Source of the DNA: Limnephilus marmoratus
Lineage: Eukaryota; Arthropoda; Insecta; Trichoptera; Limnephilidae
NCBI GenBank assembly: GCA_917880885.1
Contig: OU862917.1
Span: 29,004,104 to 29,068,103 of the forward strand
Reading direction: 5' to 3'
Length of the DNA stretch: 64,000 bases
Made by a program: the position numbers and the translations under genes. This document shows positions 44,699 to 56,250 of this stretch, piece after piece. A model generated the notes under the pieces. The model made no database searches. It saw only the letters and a program-made list of their open reading frames with translations, and was not told where the DNA came from. Position 1 is the stretch's first letter; the number at the start of each line of letters is the position of its first letter.

Positions 44699-45632
44699 TT
44701 TTCCATGTACATTTGTTACTTATTTTTTTATTTATTTGCTACCGGTTTCGACACATCCCTGTCATTCACTCGCAAACGTAAAACTAAGCTGCAAACTTTC
44801 TTTCCGTGATCACATTAATAATATCGTAAATAAATCACTTAAACTACTCGGCTTCATTCATAGAATTACATCTGACTTCAAACATATAAGTACACTTAAA
44901 ACTCTTTACTGTGCTGGTTCGCCCTTACTTTGAATATGCTAGTGTCATTTGGTCTCCTTTCTATGCTGTCCACATTTGTCACATCGAATCCGTACAACAT
45001 CGTTTCCTAAGAGGAATTGCTTGGAGGTTGGGTCTTGAAAGAGGCAAGTACATATAACACATTTTAAACATGTCTTCTTTAGAAAAACGTAGAAAGGACT
45101 CTGATCTAATTTGCATATTTAAGATTATCAACAGTATTACTGATACACCTGCATTGTTACAACTCATCCAGTTTAACATCCCTTCCCGTAGGCTTCGAAA
45201 TAATGAATTGCTGTTCCTCAATCAACATTCTAATAATTACGGTTACCATTCTCCCTTATCCAGAATGTCGCGACTTGTCAACGCAAGTCAAAGCATTGAT
45301 TTTTTTGGTGTAAAACTAAAATTTAGTTTTGAAGTTTAGTCGTTGAACTGCCGAAAGTCATTTAATGACTTTCGGCAGTCGATACGCAATATTTAAATGC
45401 TTCTTCATGCTTTGACTTGTAGTGTCTCTATATGTACTTTTTATATTTTATATTGTCATAGCTATTAATTTTATGTGCTCTCCCTTCACTGTCATCTCTG
45501 TTTTTTTATTCGTGTAATTGTTATGTTTTTAATGGACTGTTGTCCGTAAATTAATAAATAAAATAAAATAACATAAATGTGTCGAAACCAGTTACAGATA
45601 AATACAAAAAATAAGTAACAAATGTACCAGGA
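44699..45632. mobile_element. Foldback (copy h) split by a LINE fragment
   Basis: The left arm 'ccatgtacatttgttactta...ctaccggtttcgacacat' (44701-44755) and the right arm 'atgtgtcgaaaccagttaca...aataagtaacaaatgtacc' (45578-45632) are inverses. GAAAC and the stem III/cleavage-side bases survive on both, but the CTGANGA side is replaced by the LINE insert. Confidence 0.65.
44756..45572 (+). pseudogene. LINE 3' fragment inside the foldback, frameshifted
   Basis: First frame: KLSFRDHINNIVNKSLKLLG, FIHRITSDFKHISTLKTLYC; second: FEYASVIWSPFYAVHICHIE, SVQHRFLR; then 45070-45339: MSSLEKRRKDSDLICIFKII, IQFNIPSRRLRNNELLFLNQ, RMSRLVNASQSIDFFGVKLK. This is the Jockey-type RT C-terminus through to its stop. 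A perfect hairpin follows at 45348-45378 (15-bp stem, loop of one to three bases) and the 3' end is an (AAATA)n tail near 45555-45572. Frameshifts and 5' truncation make it nonfunctional. Confidence 0.8.
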
Positions 45633-47099
45633 AAATAAAACCATTCAAAAGAAAATGTCTTAATTGATAATGGATACATAGTTAATACCCAAGAAATACA
45701 AAAAAATGATATTACAAGGTAAACAGAAAATTCACACTGTTAGGTGCAAATCTATTTTGGAAAGCCAAGGGAAATAACATATATTATTATTTTTCCATTA
45801 CCCTCGGCAAAAAACATATTCCTTCGAAATGACAAATTCCTATTAAATGTTTTAATTCTTTGCTAATGCTTTTTCAGAGTGCAAAGGGTTAAGCCAGATA
45901 TATGCCTGAATATCTCATGGTTATCCCTTGACCGGAAGGTGGAAGGAAATAATCTGCATTTCAAGTATTAGATAATAGGAAAGGATTAAAAAATATACCG
46001 CAAGATTGTTACAGAAAAATCTTTTTTTTGTGATCACAAATTTCCATCATTTCAGAGGAACGGCCTTTTCCATGCAAAATTTAAAGGACAAAATACCCAA
46101 CGAAATTACGTAATTATTTTTATAATCAAAAGGTTTTTTAAATACACATAAATACTACTTTATTGGTTTGTTTTTTAGTTTTGAAATACAGGCCAATAAA
46201 GAACTCAATTTTTCATAATTTTAGAGGCAACTTTTGCAATTATTTGTTAGTTATCGACAATTATCTAAAAAAATAATTCAGAGCAACAGGGTTCTATTCG
46301 ATTATGAATTAACTTTTCCATAAATGTCAGTTTTTTATTTATTTTCTCATTTTGTCGCAATCGGCAGAGGAACCTTGTTCTCATTAACAAATATAAAGTA
46401 TTTTAAGCACAACTAAGTTCGACGTAAATTGCAAATGAAATCTAGTTGTTTGTTTTAAAACTTTGTTGCATAATGCGAAATTACATAAAAGCTGGATACG
46501 TTTTAGGTAGGTCAGTTATATGTTATGAGCTCCCATTACTTACTTTGGTTTTATATATATTTATGTTATAGATAAGTACGTAACAAAAAATGTACTTCTG
46601 AATCTGAAAAAAGTAGAGTTAAAAAAGGAAAAAAAAGATTAAAAAGTAGTGTCCGACCGAAAGAGGATTTTCTACCTAAACCGAAAGTTTTTTAGACATG
46701 TTAAAAATCAATTGTTAACTGAAATTTGGCTGATTTTTTACACTTATGCGGACAGTTAGCACGTGTCAAATGAAATAAAAAGCAATAATTGAAGTACCTA
46801 TGTGAAAAAATTATAATAATAATTTTTTAAATTACTGCTACAAAATAAACAAAAATTAACAAAACTTGAAACTAAAATTTATCGATAATCAACACTATAG
46901 ATTATAAAGGAAGGACCTCATTAATTGAGTATTTTAATTTTAATGCGTTTACAATCACAACGTTCTTATTACACGTGTTAAATTAAATAAAAAAAAAAAC
47001 AATAATTTTTTTAACATACAATTCTCATCATTCATAAATCCGAGTGAATACCTCAACGGAAAGAACTTCAATGCTAAATTAAATGTATGAGAAAGAAGT
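45633..47099. other. No gene recognised
   Basis: About 1.5 kb of AT-rich, unique-looking DNA with no arms, arrays or supported frames. Confidence 0.45.
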
Positions 47100-47119
47100 A
47101 ATAACCAAAACCAACACTT

Positions 47120-47378
47120 AACTAACCACTGTGGAAGGTACTCTCAGTATCACCCTGGTGTAAGACCACCATTCGGAATTGAAAAGTTGCTTGAAATGGC
47201 TTTAGCCATGATCTGAATAGCGAGGTAGATACTTCCCCACCTTTCTCTTCCCCCATCTCCTTCCCCTCCTCACTACCTTCAGCCCCACAACATACCCCAA
47301 TTGAGGATGCCATAGTCTCACTGTCTTCAGACGGGAGCAGCTGGGACTCTTGTGAGGTATTCATAAAAAAAAATTTAA
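47120..47378 (+). mobile_element. SINE-A body, headless
   Basis: 'gtggaaggtactctcagtat', 'caccctggtgtaagaccacc', 'ttgcttgaaatggctttagc', 'atctgaatagcgaggtagat', 'ccttcagccccacaacatac', 'gaggatgccatagtctcact', then an A-rich tail at 47365. No tRNA-like head, so 5'-truncated. Confidence 0.8.
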
Positions 47379-47716
47379 AATCACTATGCGCGAGAAATGA
47401 CACATACACTCACAAAACAATCACGCTGGACCGGCCGGCGAACTCAGCTGATGATGGCGGGTGACACAGGAGCCCAGAACTCACCCGAAGTCAGCCGAAT
47501 GACGCGCGATAATTCACGAATGCAGAGTTTCGGCTCGGCCGAAGGTTCGGCAGATTTTCTGCCGAAACCGAAACTGATGCCGAAACTTTGACCAAAATGT
47601 AATGCAATCTTGATATTTCAAAGATAATTGGGGGTAAAAATTGTATTTTTAAATAATTTTCCACGTGATTAAAGAGGTTTGAACCCAAAAGAAGCGTTTA
47701 TTATTATTATATTCTG
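47379..47716. other. No gene; GC-richer patch with ttcggc words
   Basis: At 47430-47600 the base composition rises in GC, with repeated 'ttcggc'/'gccgaaa' words giving short inverted pairs. The two frames here have no recognisable domain. Confidence 0.45.
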
Positions 47717-47717
47717 C

Positions 47718-47826
47718 TTTGCGGGAGTTTTACATAGGGAGGATGTATGCAATGTAGGTACATCCTTCCTATGTAAAACTCCCGCAAAGCATTCATATTA
47801 TGTACATTGTACATAATATGAATGTT
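47718..47826. repeat. Two adjacent palindromes
   Basis: First: 'gctttgcgggagttttacat'+'agggaggatgta' pairs with its inverse ending at 47790 around a short loop (one mismatch region). Second, directly after: 'attcatattatgtaca' and its exact inverse 'tgtacataatatgaat' (47791-47824). Noncoding. Confidence 0.8.
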
Positions 47827-48059
47827 AAATGATACTGCTGTGTTTGTATATTCCGCCTGTCATGCGACACTTAACTTAGCTGTCTCATCGAAACGTACAA
47901 TCACAATTGAAAATATGAGTTTTTTAAGCTTTACACAGTTTTACCGTGAATAACACAGCGAAGGCTGTTATTGATTAGGGTGGCTGCAATACTTTCTCGT
48001 TACACGGAAGAACACGCACAGGCTTTATTAAACATTAAAAAATAATTACAGTATTTTTA

Positions 48060-49165
48060 GTTCCAGAGCGGAATATACTCCGAGTATTATTACCCAGATG
48101 AAAGACCGCCTTTCCGATTTGAAATGTTGTTCAAATGGTTTTAGCCAAGTTGGTTACCAGATCTGAATATTCAGGTACATCCCCACATTCCTCTTCCTCA
48201 TTACCCAGATGAAAGACCGCCTTTCAGATTTGAAATGTTGTTCAAATGGTTTTAGCCAAGTTTGGTTACCAGATCTGAATATTCAGGTAACATCCTAACA
48301 TCCCCACATTCCTCTTCCTCATTACCCAGATGAAAGACCGCCTTTCAGATTTGAAATGTTGTTCAAATAGTTTTAGCCAAGTTTGGTTACCAGATCTGAA
48401 TATTCAGGTAACATCCTAACATCCCCACATTCCTCTTCCTCATTACCCAGATGAAAGACCGCCTTTCAGATTTGAAATGTTGTTCAAATAGTTTTAGCCA
48501 AGTTTGGTTACCAGATCTGAATATTCAGGTAACATCCTAACATCCCCACATTCCTCTTCCTCATTACCCAGATGAAAGACCGCCTTTCAGATTTTAAATG
48601 TTGTTCAAATAGTTTTAGCCAAGTTTGGTTACCAGATCTGAATATTCAGGTAACATCCTAACATCCCCACATTCCTCTTCCTCATTACCCAGATGAAAGA
48701 CCGCCTTTCAGATTTGAAATGTTGTTCAAATGGTTTTAGCCAAGTTTGGTTACCAGATCTGAATATTCAGGTAACATCCTAACATCCCCACATTCCTCTT
48801 CCTCATTACCCAGATGAAAGACCGCCTTTCAGATTTGAAATGTTGTTCAAATGGTTTTAGCCAAGTTTGGTTACCAGATCTGAATATTCAGGTAACATCC
48901 TAACATCCCCACATTCCTCTTCCTCATTACCCAGATGAAAGACCGCCTTTCAGATTTGAAATGTTGTTCAAATGGTTTTAGCCGAGTTTGGTTACCAGTT
49001 CTGAATATTCAGGTACATCCCCACATTCTTCTTCCTCATTTCTTTCCCTTCCCAACTGCTTTCACAATATACCCCAAATAAAGATGCCATGGTCTCACCT
49101 GGCCCAAGACGGATGGGAAAATTTTTCAGTCTTATGCAGTATTCACATAATAGTAAAAAATAAAA
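48060..49165 (+). mobile_element. SINE-A copy with an internal 121-bp satellite
   Basis: The SINE-A body starts 'agttccagagcggaatatac' and ends 'caaataaagatgccatggtc...cagtattcacataatag' with an A-rich tail. Its centre (acccagatgaaagaccgcc... to ...cacattcctcttcctc) is repeated eight times: 48088, 48200, then every 121 bp at 48321, 48442, 48563, 48684, 48805 and 48926. Units are almost identical. Confidence 0.88.
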
Positions 49166-49219
49166 AAAATAAAAATATTCTGTCATGCTTATAATAATGC
49201 GATAAATAATAAGCATTAC

Positions 49220-49442
49220 TGCTTATTATTTATCCAGCCGGACTCTCCCGACCCATCGCTTTGCACCTCAGTTGAAAGGGTGGATTCATACGTACCCCTC
49301 ATACCTTTTTCCTTCCCAGATCTTCCTATCCATCTCCTCTTTAAAAAGACCCTCCACATAGCATCCCCTAAGATGATACAGATCCCGAGGGAAATTATTT
49401 TCCTCAGGGCCTCCTATGAGAAACTAATGTAAAAAAAAATAC
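49220..49442 (+). repeat. SINE-like repeat B, plus copy
   Basis: 'gactctcccgacccatcgct', 'ttcccagatcttcctatcca', 'aaaaagaccctccacatagc', 'attattttcctcagggcctc', then poly-A at 49430. Directly follows the SINE-A copy. Confidence 0.7.
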
Positions 49443-49494
49443 GTGTGAGGGATATTTTTTATTATAATTATTATTGTATTTTTTCTATAGAGTA

Positions 49495-49860
49495 GTGTAG
49501 ACATACGTTCACCGTTTTTCCCATTTTCGACTATTGACATTTAATGTGTCAGAAAGAGGGGAAGCATAATAATATGTTTAAGAACAAAAGCAAAACAATC
49601 AGCGCTTTGACATTTGACGTTTTTGAATTTTTGGAATTCACTCACTATTCAATATTACACTTATCACCATATTGCAGTTTTTCAAAAGTTGAGAATTCGT
49701 TCCATGCAAAATGTTTGAAAAAATGAATTTTCTTCATAATTTTTTTTTCGTGAATTTTCGATGTTTTAATAGTTATTTTGCTATTCGGGGCGGAGACAAA
49801 TTCAATAAATCAAAGATCATGTAACTAACCCGACTTTGTTTTATATATTAAAATTATGAG
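49495..49860. repeat. Repeat C copy 1
   Basis: Blocks shared with 61790-62160: 'tcccattttcgactattgac', 'aacaaaagcaaaacaatcag', 'ttttggaattcactcactat', 'ttttcttcataattttt', 'gctattcggggcggagacaa', 'actaacccgactttg'. No frame with a motif. The element at 51795-52435 contains a diverged inverted relative. Confidence 0.7.
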
Positions 49861-51794
49861 CAGTTATGCTTAAAATATAACACAACCAGTGCCTAAGGGT
49901 CCAGTATAATAATCTGCATTCTGAAAGTGCCATAGAAACCTGTTTCGGTTTTTTTATAAGCGATTACGGGTAAAACAAAACTATAGGTAATGTAAGTACT
50001 GCCGCTGTTTCTGTAAGAAAAAAATATGTTACTCAAAGTAAATTTCTACAAAAATAATAAGTTGTTGCCACTAATTTTAAGGAATAAATCGTACAAGCGC
50101 TACTATTATTTTTTACGATAAAGTTCTGTCATAACTACAACTCTGCACAAACATTGTCAACGTTTCCAAAGAGATAAGATCATGTAAAGCACTGCCACTA
50201 TTTCTACAAGAATAAACCATCATGTTTAAAGCCCAGCTGCTTATATTAAGTACGTATTTGCGCAATGTGTTCAATTATAAGTTTTCAAATATATTATAAG
50301 AAAATCCTCATTATCATTGTGTAAACGTACTGATGGATATTTATAATATATTTGGAAAGCGACAACTTATGCAATCAAAACGCTACAAACATAATCATCA
50401 AAGATTTTCTTTTAATTTCATGTAGCTAGGGAGTGAAATTCGCGTTAAACATCTCAGGAAAACATCGCATCGCGGATTATTCAACCAAAAATAACAGCGG
50501 TGAATAAATTCCCGCCCGCGCTGTGGGAAATAATATTGTAAATGCTCGGCTTAAATATTTCCGTAACTCCGATAAACTCTTACTGGCAGAAGCATTCGGG
50601 CGATATCCGGTATATACTAGGTATAGGTAGTTACGTGTACGTTGTCACAGCCCGTGCTGTTCCACCTATAATAGCGAGTAATGTATAATATGTCACGTGT
50701 CAGGTGTCCTTAACCTTTCCGCGTGAACAGGTCGACTAAAAAGTACGTAATTTGTCCAAAAAACTGTCACTCTCTGAATGACAACTCTTTTTTCAAACCT
50801 TTTTTCGTAATATGATCCATATGAACTCTGGCAGTGAATAAGAAAGTGCACCTACATGTCTACAATCTTAAATTGGAAACGGAACGTAACAAACAAATTT
50901 TCAAACAATAGTCTATGTAGGGGCGTGTAAATAGCCCCTGAAACGAGGGAATGACTACCCTATGTAAATTAATGAAAGTTGAAATCTTCCCTATGTGACA
51001 CAAAACAGTCTACACAGCAATTCCAAAATCCCAAGTGAATACTCACTCATAGAATGCAGCTCTTGTACGATATCCAGCACAAAACGACACTAGTTTTCAT
51101 TCAAAATATCGATTTCTGCCAAGGCGGTATTGCATAATCTCAACAGATGTTTTGCACAGCAAGGAAGTTTCAACAATGAATATAAATTTGCATATTAATA
51201 ATACGTGCCAAAATCTTAGGTACAACAATAATTCAATTATTGGGTGAATTATTTGATAATGACTGACTAGGAGTGACATCTCTTGGCTTTCACTAACACT
51301 CACGTCAGAAGTAATTAATTGCCTGCTTCACAGAGGTAAGAAAATGCATGAATATACTGAATTTCAATGTCACATAGGTAAATTCAATATAATACAAAAA
51401 CCATAGATGGCGCCCTCATGGTCCCATAGCATAAATTATTAATTTAAAAGAAATTAATGCCCAAATGGATTTAAATATATTTATGGCGCGTATCCAGTCT
51501 ATGTGGGTGGCTTTGGCTATATGTAGTATCTTAGTATCTACTCGTACATTTCTAGGGCGAGAATCTAGTGTCGTAGAGCATTCAAACCATTAAGAGAACA
51601 TGGTTTGACATTAGAAGAATCCTTTTAATTAGAAAAATAAAGAAGAAATGGAGGTATAAGAATTGGGCTATTCAAATCCTGCTTTCAAAATATTTAATTA
51701 AATATCAAACAAAATGCGGTTCGGAAATCGGCCCCTCAAGACCCCTCAGCCTGATATAATTTATTGTAAATTATCACCACCAATGTGCGATTTT
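49861..51794. other. No gene recognised
   Basis: AT-rich. A more balanced patch at 50430-50700 has no long frame; it could be conserved intron sequence. Frame 51097-51303 is not supported. Confidence 0.45.
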
Positions 51795-52436
51795 ATAATT
51801 ACCGTGACGTCTCACGGGTACGGTACCATGGTGGCAAATAAGGCATTAAACATGAGTTCCTTATCGCTATAATGCTGCAGCTCTTTCAAAAGATGAGATA
51901 CTCAATGTACTCGTACGTAGGTCTGTTTTCTCCAAAGGAAAAAAGTCATCATTTTCTTGCATCTCTCTGACACACCACACTGTAAGGTCTCCGTAGACTC
52001 TACCAATACTACTTGCCGTGACGATAATTATTAAAGTATGGAGTATAGTCACGAGGATAATATTAAAGTGTGAGTGAAATCCAAAAATTCAAAAACATAA
52101 AATGTCAATGCGCTAATTGCTTTGCTTTTGTTAACAAGCAATGTTGCCGCTCTTTCATACAAACTAAATAATAACAGTCGAAAATGTAAACGTTTGTCTG
52201 TACCCCCAAAGGAAACATAATATATGATCATTATCATACATCTCCCTCACACGTATAAAGAAAATGAAAAGCAATTCCCGTTGCCAAAAAATAGTACTTT
52301 GGAGGTAGTCACACGTATTTTGTATGTCTCACCATTTTTTAAAGTGTAAGAAAGAGCGACAGCATTATAGCGATAAGGAATGTATGTTTATTTCCTTTTT
52401 TGCCGTCACGGTACCGTAACCGTGAATTGTCATGTT
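51795..52436. mobile_element. Palindromic DNA element related to repeat C
   Basis: The left end (cgggtacggtaccatggtgg...catgagttccttatcgctat...gctgcagctcttt) is inverted at the right (aagagcgacagcattatagcgataaggaa...cggtaccgtaaccgtg). The interior has two related blocks ('tttctccaaaggaaaaaa' and 'cccccaaaggaaac') and a segment like repeat C inverted. No transposase. Confidence 0.65.
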
Positions 52437-52569
52437 AATTATATAAGCGCATTCTCTAATGTTTTCGCAATAAATTGTGTTTAGAGAAAAGTTTAAATAA
52501 ATTATGGAAATAACGAAATTTTTCAAATTAGTTTTATTGATTGATATTAATAATTTTATTGCTCTACAT

Positions 52570-52768
52570 CATAGGTTCTCAACGTGGGCGATAACGCCCC
52601 CGAGGGGGGCGTTATCGCCCACGCATACCATGCCCCATACCACACCATTACGCCCCCTCCATTTGATAAATATAATCGGGATGACAATTGCTGCTTCACG
52701 AATTAGGGGGCGCTAGAAAAAAAATCTTAAAGTAGGCGTTGGGCAAAAAAAAAGGTTGAGAATCTATG
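52570..52768. mobile_element. hAT-type MITE, 199 bp
   Basis: TSD CTCTACAT (52562-52569) and CTCTTCAT (52769-52776), one mismatch. TIRs CATAGGTTCTCAAC / GTTGAGAATCTATG, the latter the inverse with one change. Inside, a perfect palindrome gtgggcgataacgccccc + its inverse (52583-52621) and a second 'ttagggggcg' near the right end. Confidence 0.8.
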
Positions 52769-53104
52769 CTCTTCATGAACTTAAGTTAAATTTTAATCGA
52801 GAAACAGTTAGAACGAAAGGTAAGAATGTAAAAAAAATTGAAACGGTGTGAAAGTGAATTCTTGTGGTGTTCGCAAATAACCAGTTGACGATCACTATTT
52901 CATGTCATCCATCTTATGGAATCGAGTTAGATATGTGCGAAATGTAACTTGTATTATAACAGAGTTAGTGATGTAGCGCCGTGAACACGACAAGATATAA
53001 CATGGTACTGTTCTCATGTGTCGTTACGTATTGTTGATGTGATGTTCCTAGTAGGTACGTAGGTAATGCGAAATTACTCGTCTCCTAAATACAGACATTG
53101 TAAG

Positions 53105-53515
53105 AACAGTGACTGCCTCAGTGGTCATCGCGTAGCGTTCAAAGAGGTCGCGGGTTCAATTTCTGGCGTGAGTAAATTTTATTTGACTGATTTGTGTTTT
53201 CATAATTTAATCATTAAAAATAATAAAAGATATTGAAATAAACAAATAAATAAAAGATATATTTGCAGCTCGTTCCAGAGTGGATATTCTTAGTATTGCC
53301 GTGATATAAGACCACCACTCATCATTGAATCATTGCTTAAAATAGCTTTAGACATATTTTTTATGACTAGATAGATACTAAATAGTCAGGTACTTCCCCA
53401 CCTCTCTCTTCCCCATCTCCTTACCCTCCAGACTTGCCTTTAGCCTCACATCATACACCAATTGAGGATGCAATAATCTCACTAGCTGTTGGTAACAGTT
53501 GGGACTCAAAAAGAG
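53105..53515 (+). mobile_element. SINE-A copy (tRNA-derived head)
   Basis: Head 'gtgactgcctcagtggtcatcgcgtagcg' and B box 'gcgggttcaatttc', body 'tttgactgatttgtgttttc', 'tcgttccagagtggatattc', 'gtgatataagaccaccactc', 'caggtacttccccacctctc', 'gaggatgcaataatctcact', tail at 53505. Confidence 0.82.
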
Positions 53516-53752
53516 AAAAAATGACTTTTTCAGTTAAAAAAGCTCTCAAGGTCTTCACCATTTAGAAACGAAATGTTGTTTGATACGACTTTAGCTTAGT
53601 TTTATTCCCAGGACAAGATAAATCACAATTTTTCGTTATTGTGAATGTTTTAGTCCCGGTCGCTGGGAAAAAATGAGAATTCCTAGCATCCAAAAATGAA
53701 AACATAGTTCGTTAGTGGCCGAGTTGTCCAAAGTCTCGCGTTTGTTGCCAGG

Positions 53753-54453
53753 TTAAGAGCGTTTAACCAGCCAGCGGACGAAAATCCACATTTCGTCCGA
53801 TCGTGCAGGGCGGTTACAATGAGAAAGATTAATTATTCTCCGTACCAGCTTTTTTAAATTATAACTCAATATCGAATTTATTTCAATCCAAATTAGCTTT
53901 AATTTATACCTTCATCCAAAAATGCTGAAAGGCGTGATGATAAAACTATTAAAATAGTGTACTTTTTGTAGTTATTTTTTGATTATAATATCATTTTTCA
54001 ATAATGTCTAAATTTAATAAGAATGTTAAAAAAATCTGAAATATATTAGTTTGTAAGTGCACAAATAAATACACAAATGGACCAATTTTCGTCAAAAAAC
54101 ACATATACGTACATATTTTTTAATGATTTTATTGAAACTAAAATTAAAATTCTAATACATAACTCTGCTAGATAATGTATTGATTTATTTTACTGCATGA
54201 TTACATTATTTGAAATGGGTGTGGTATAATACAAAAACTTTTTTGAAAATTTAACAAATCTGCCAACGACCTATGGAATAACCTTATTATACTAAAAATT
54301 AAAAAAAATCTAAAAATTTATTACATAACTTCACTAGATAAAAGAACAATCTTTCGAAATCCATTTATAATTTTTTGTGGAAAAGAGTCAATACGTCTAA
54401 AAACTTTTTTGAAAATGACGTATTTCCGGCTTTCTCTGGTAATGCCCTCTTAA
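53753..54453 (+). mobile_element. TTAA-flanked MITE, copy C (plus)
   Basis: TTAA at 53753-53756 and 54450-54453; ends TTAAGAGCGTTTAACCAG and inverse of TTAAGAGGGCATTACCAG. Collinear with copy A. It truncates a tRNA-like SINE head at 53705-53750. Confidence 0.78.
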
Positions 54454-54829
54454 GTGATTTCATTCGTTTGCATGCTAATCCATTCATAATAATTTATGCA
54501 AGCAATTTTTTATTCCTTTAATAATTGGAGCAGGGATAATTTAATTTTCTGGAAATCCTTTTGTGCTTATAAGATAATACTCCCTTACACTAATACTTTG
54601 TTAAGTTGTTTCACAGAAATTCAAATGTAACGTTGTCACCAAATGGCCGTTCATTAATTTTGTTTTTTGACATTTGAAATTCTAGGTGCTTTTCGGCCTT
54701 CTATTAAATTGTAACGAGCTAACATGTTTAACAACAATCTTCTTCGGCTGATCGTAATAGGTTCAAAACATGAAACGGACTCGGAATTTCTGTAGATAAT
54801 ATAAGTAAATAAAAATGATCTGCACGCAG

Positions 54830-55022
54830 CAGTGGCGGTCCGTGAGATTTCAGTGAGCTAGAGTGCTAAGATTGAAAAATACGACGTCCATATTTCAGTA
54901 TAGCTTCACACAAAAAGTTGAAATAAAAAAAAAAAAATCATTTTCAGCTTCAATAACATCAATAACGTCGTATTTTTTAATCTTAGCACTCTAGCTCACC
55001 GAAAACTCGCGGACCGCCACTG
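54830..55022. mobile_element. hAT-type MITE, 193 bp
   Basis: TSD GCACGCAG (54822-54829) and GTATGCAG (55023-55030), two mismatches. TIRs CAGTGGCGGTCCGTGAG and, inverted, CAGTGGCGGTCCGCGAG, continuing as long arms ('gagctagagtgctaagattg'). A poly-A run sits in the loop. Confidence 0.82.
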
Positions 55023-55402
55023 GTATGCAGCCAAGTGTTGGAACTATTTGCCAATTAGGTATAAAATATGGGATTATTGAATGGGTATCTGCTTCAAACG
55101 TACATAAAAAGCAGCTAGTAAAAAAAAATGCATCAATAAAAATAATCATTAAAGTTCCCATTAGCAGTTGTCGGAGAGGGTTTGATTAAGACATTTTTAT
55201 TTTCAGTATAAACGTATTAGACAGTAACTATTTAAAAATGCTTACTACGCTCAATTTTAAAGAAAAAAATACGTTTTTTGACCAGAAAAACCAAAAAAAT
55301 GCTCTGCCAAATGAAATTAAAAATACCATATTGATTAACAGGTTAAAAATACTCCATAATGGCTAAGTAAACATAAGGGAATTATAAAGATATGAAGACA
55401 GC

Positions 55403-56250
55403 TTAAAAGGGCATTACCAGAGAAAACCAGAAATATGTCATTTTCAAATCAGATTTTAGACGTATTGACTCTTTTCCATAAAAAATTATAAATGGATTTC
55501 GAAAGATTGTTCTTTTATCTAGCATTTGCATTTAAAAAATTTTGAGAAATTTTTTTAATTTTTAGTATAATAAGGTTATTCCATAGGTCGTTGGCAGATT
55601 TGTTAAATTTTCAAAAAAGATTTTGTATTATACCACACCCATTTCAAACAATATAATCATGCAGTAAAATAAATCAATACATTATCTAGCAAACGCATGT
55701 TTTAGAATTTTAATTTTAGTTTCAATAAAATCATTAAAAAATATGTACGTACATGTGTTTCTTGACGAAAATCGGTCCATTTGTGTATTTATTTGTGCAC
55801 TTACAAACTAATATATTTCAGATTTTTTTAACATTCTTATTCAATTTAGACATTATTGAAAAATGATAAATATCTACTTATAATCCAAAAATAATTACAA
55901 AAAGTACATTATTTTAAAAGTTTTATCATCACGCCTTTCAGCATTTTTGGATGAAGGTATAAATTAAAGCTAATTTGGATTGAAATTCTTCTTCTTTCGT
56001 ATGGTGGGGGGTCAGAGGGGGACATCTAGGTCTGCGAGCCAGTCTAGGGCCTCAGGCGTTGCCCTGTGGACCTCATAAATCCCGCCGGGGAATGAATGGA
56101 GCGGGCATTCGTTGACCACATTGGATTGAAATAAATTCGACATTAAGTTATAATTTATATTCTTTCTCATTGTAACCGCCCTGCACGATCGTAAGAACAA
56201 CTTTCGACGAAATGTGGATTTTCGTCCGTTGGCTGGTTGAACGCTCTTAA
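55403..56250 (-). mobile_element. TTAA-flanked MITE, copy D (minus), with a LINE insertion
   Basis: TTAA at 55403-55406 and 56247-56250. Opposite orientation to copy C, 949 bp away. Collinear with copies A-C apart from the insert at 55987-56120. Confidence 0.78.
55987..56120 (-). pseudogene. Extremely truncated LINE 3' end with 12-bp duplication
   Basis: 134 bp flanked by TTGGATTGAAAT on both sides (55975-55986; 56121-56132). The minus strand encodes VVNECPLHSFPGGIYEVHRA then TPEALDWLADLDVPL and stop at 56012, the C-terminal zinc-knuckle-like tail of a LINE RT protein (HxxxxCPL...F.G....L......A..WL..LD). The insert ends with an agaagaaga tail. Confidence 0.82.

Noticed and set aside
44736..44790. 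Reading the LINE fragment and the surrounding arms as one Penelope-type element with its own reverse transcriptase
   Set aside because: The RT remnant is Jockey-like with its own A-rich tail, so it is an insertion into the foldback rather than the element's gene.
47397..47688. Small frames in a GC-richer patch
   Set aside because: Composed of repeated ttcggc words; no domain.
48088..49040. CRISPR-like array of regular repeats
   Set aside because: Units are contiguous 121-bp tandem copies without spacers, derived from a SINE, in a eukaryotic genome.
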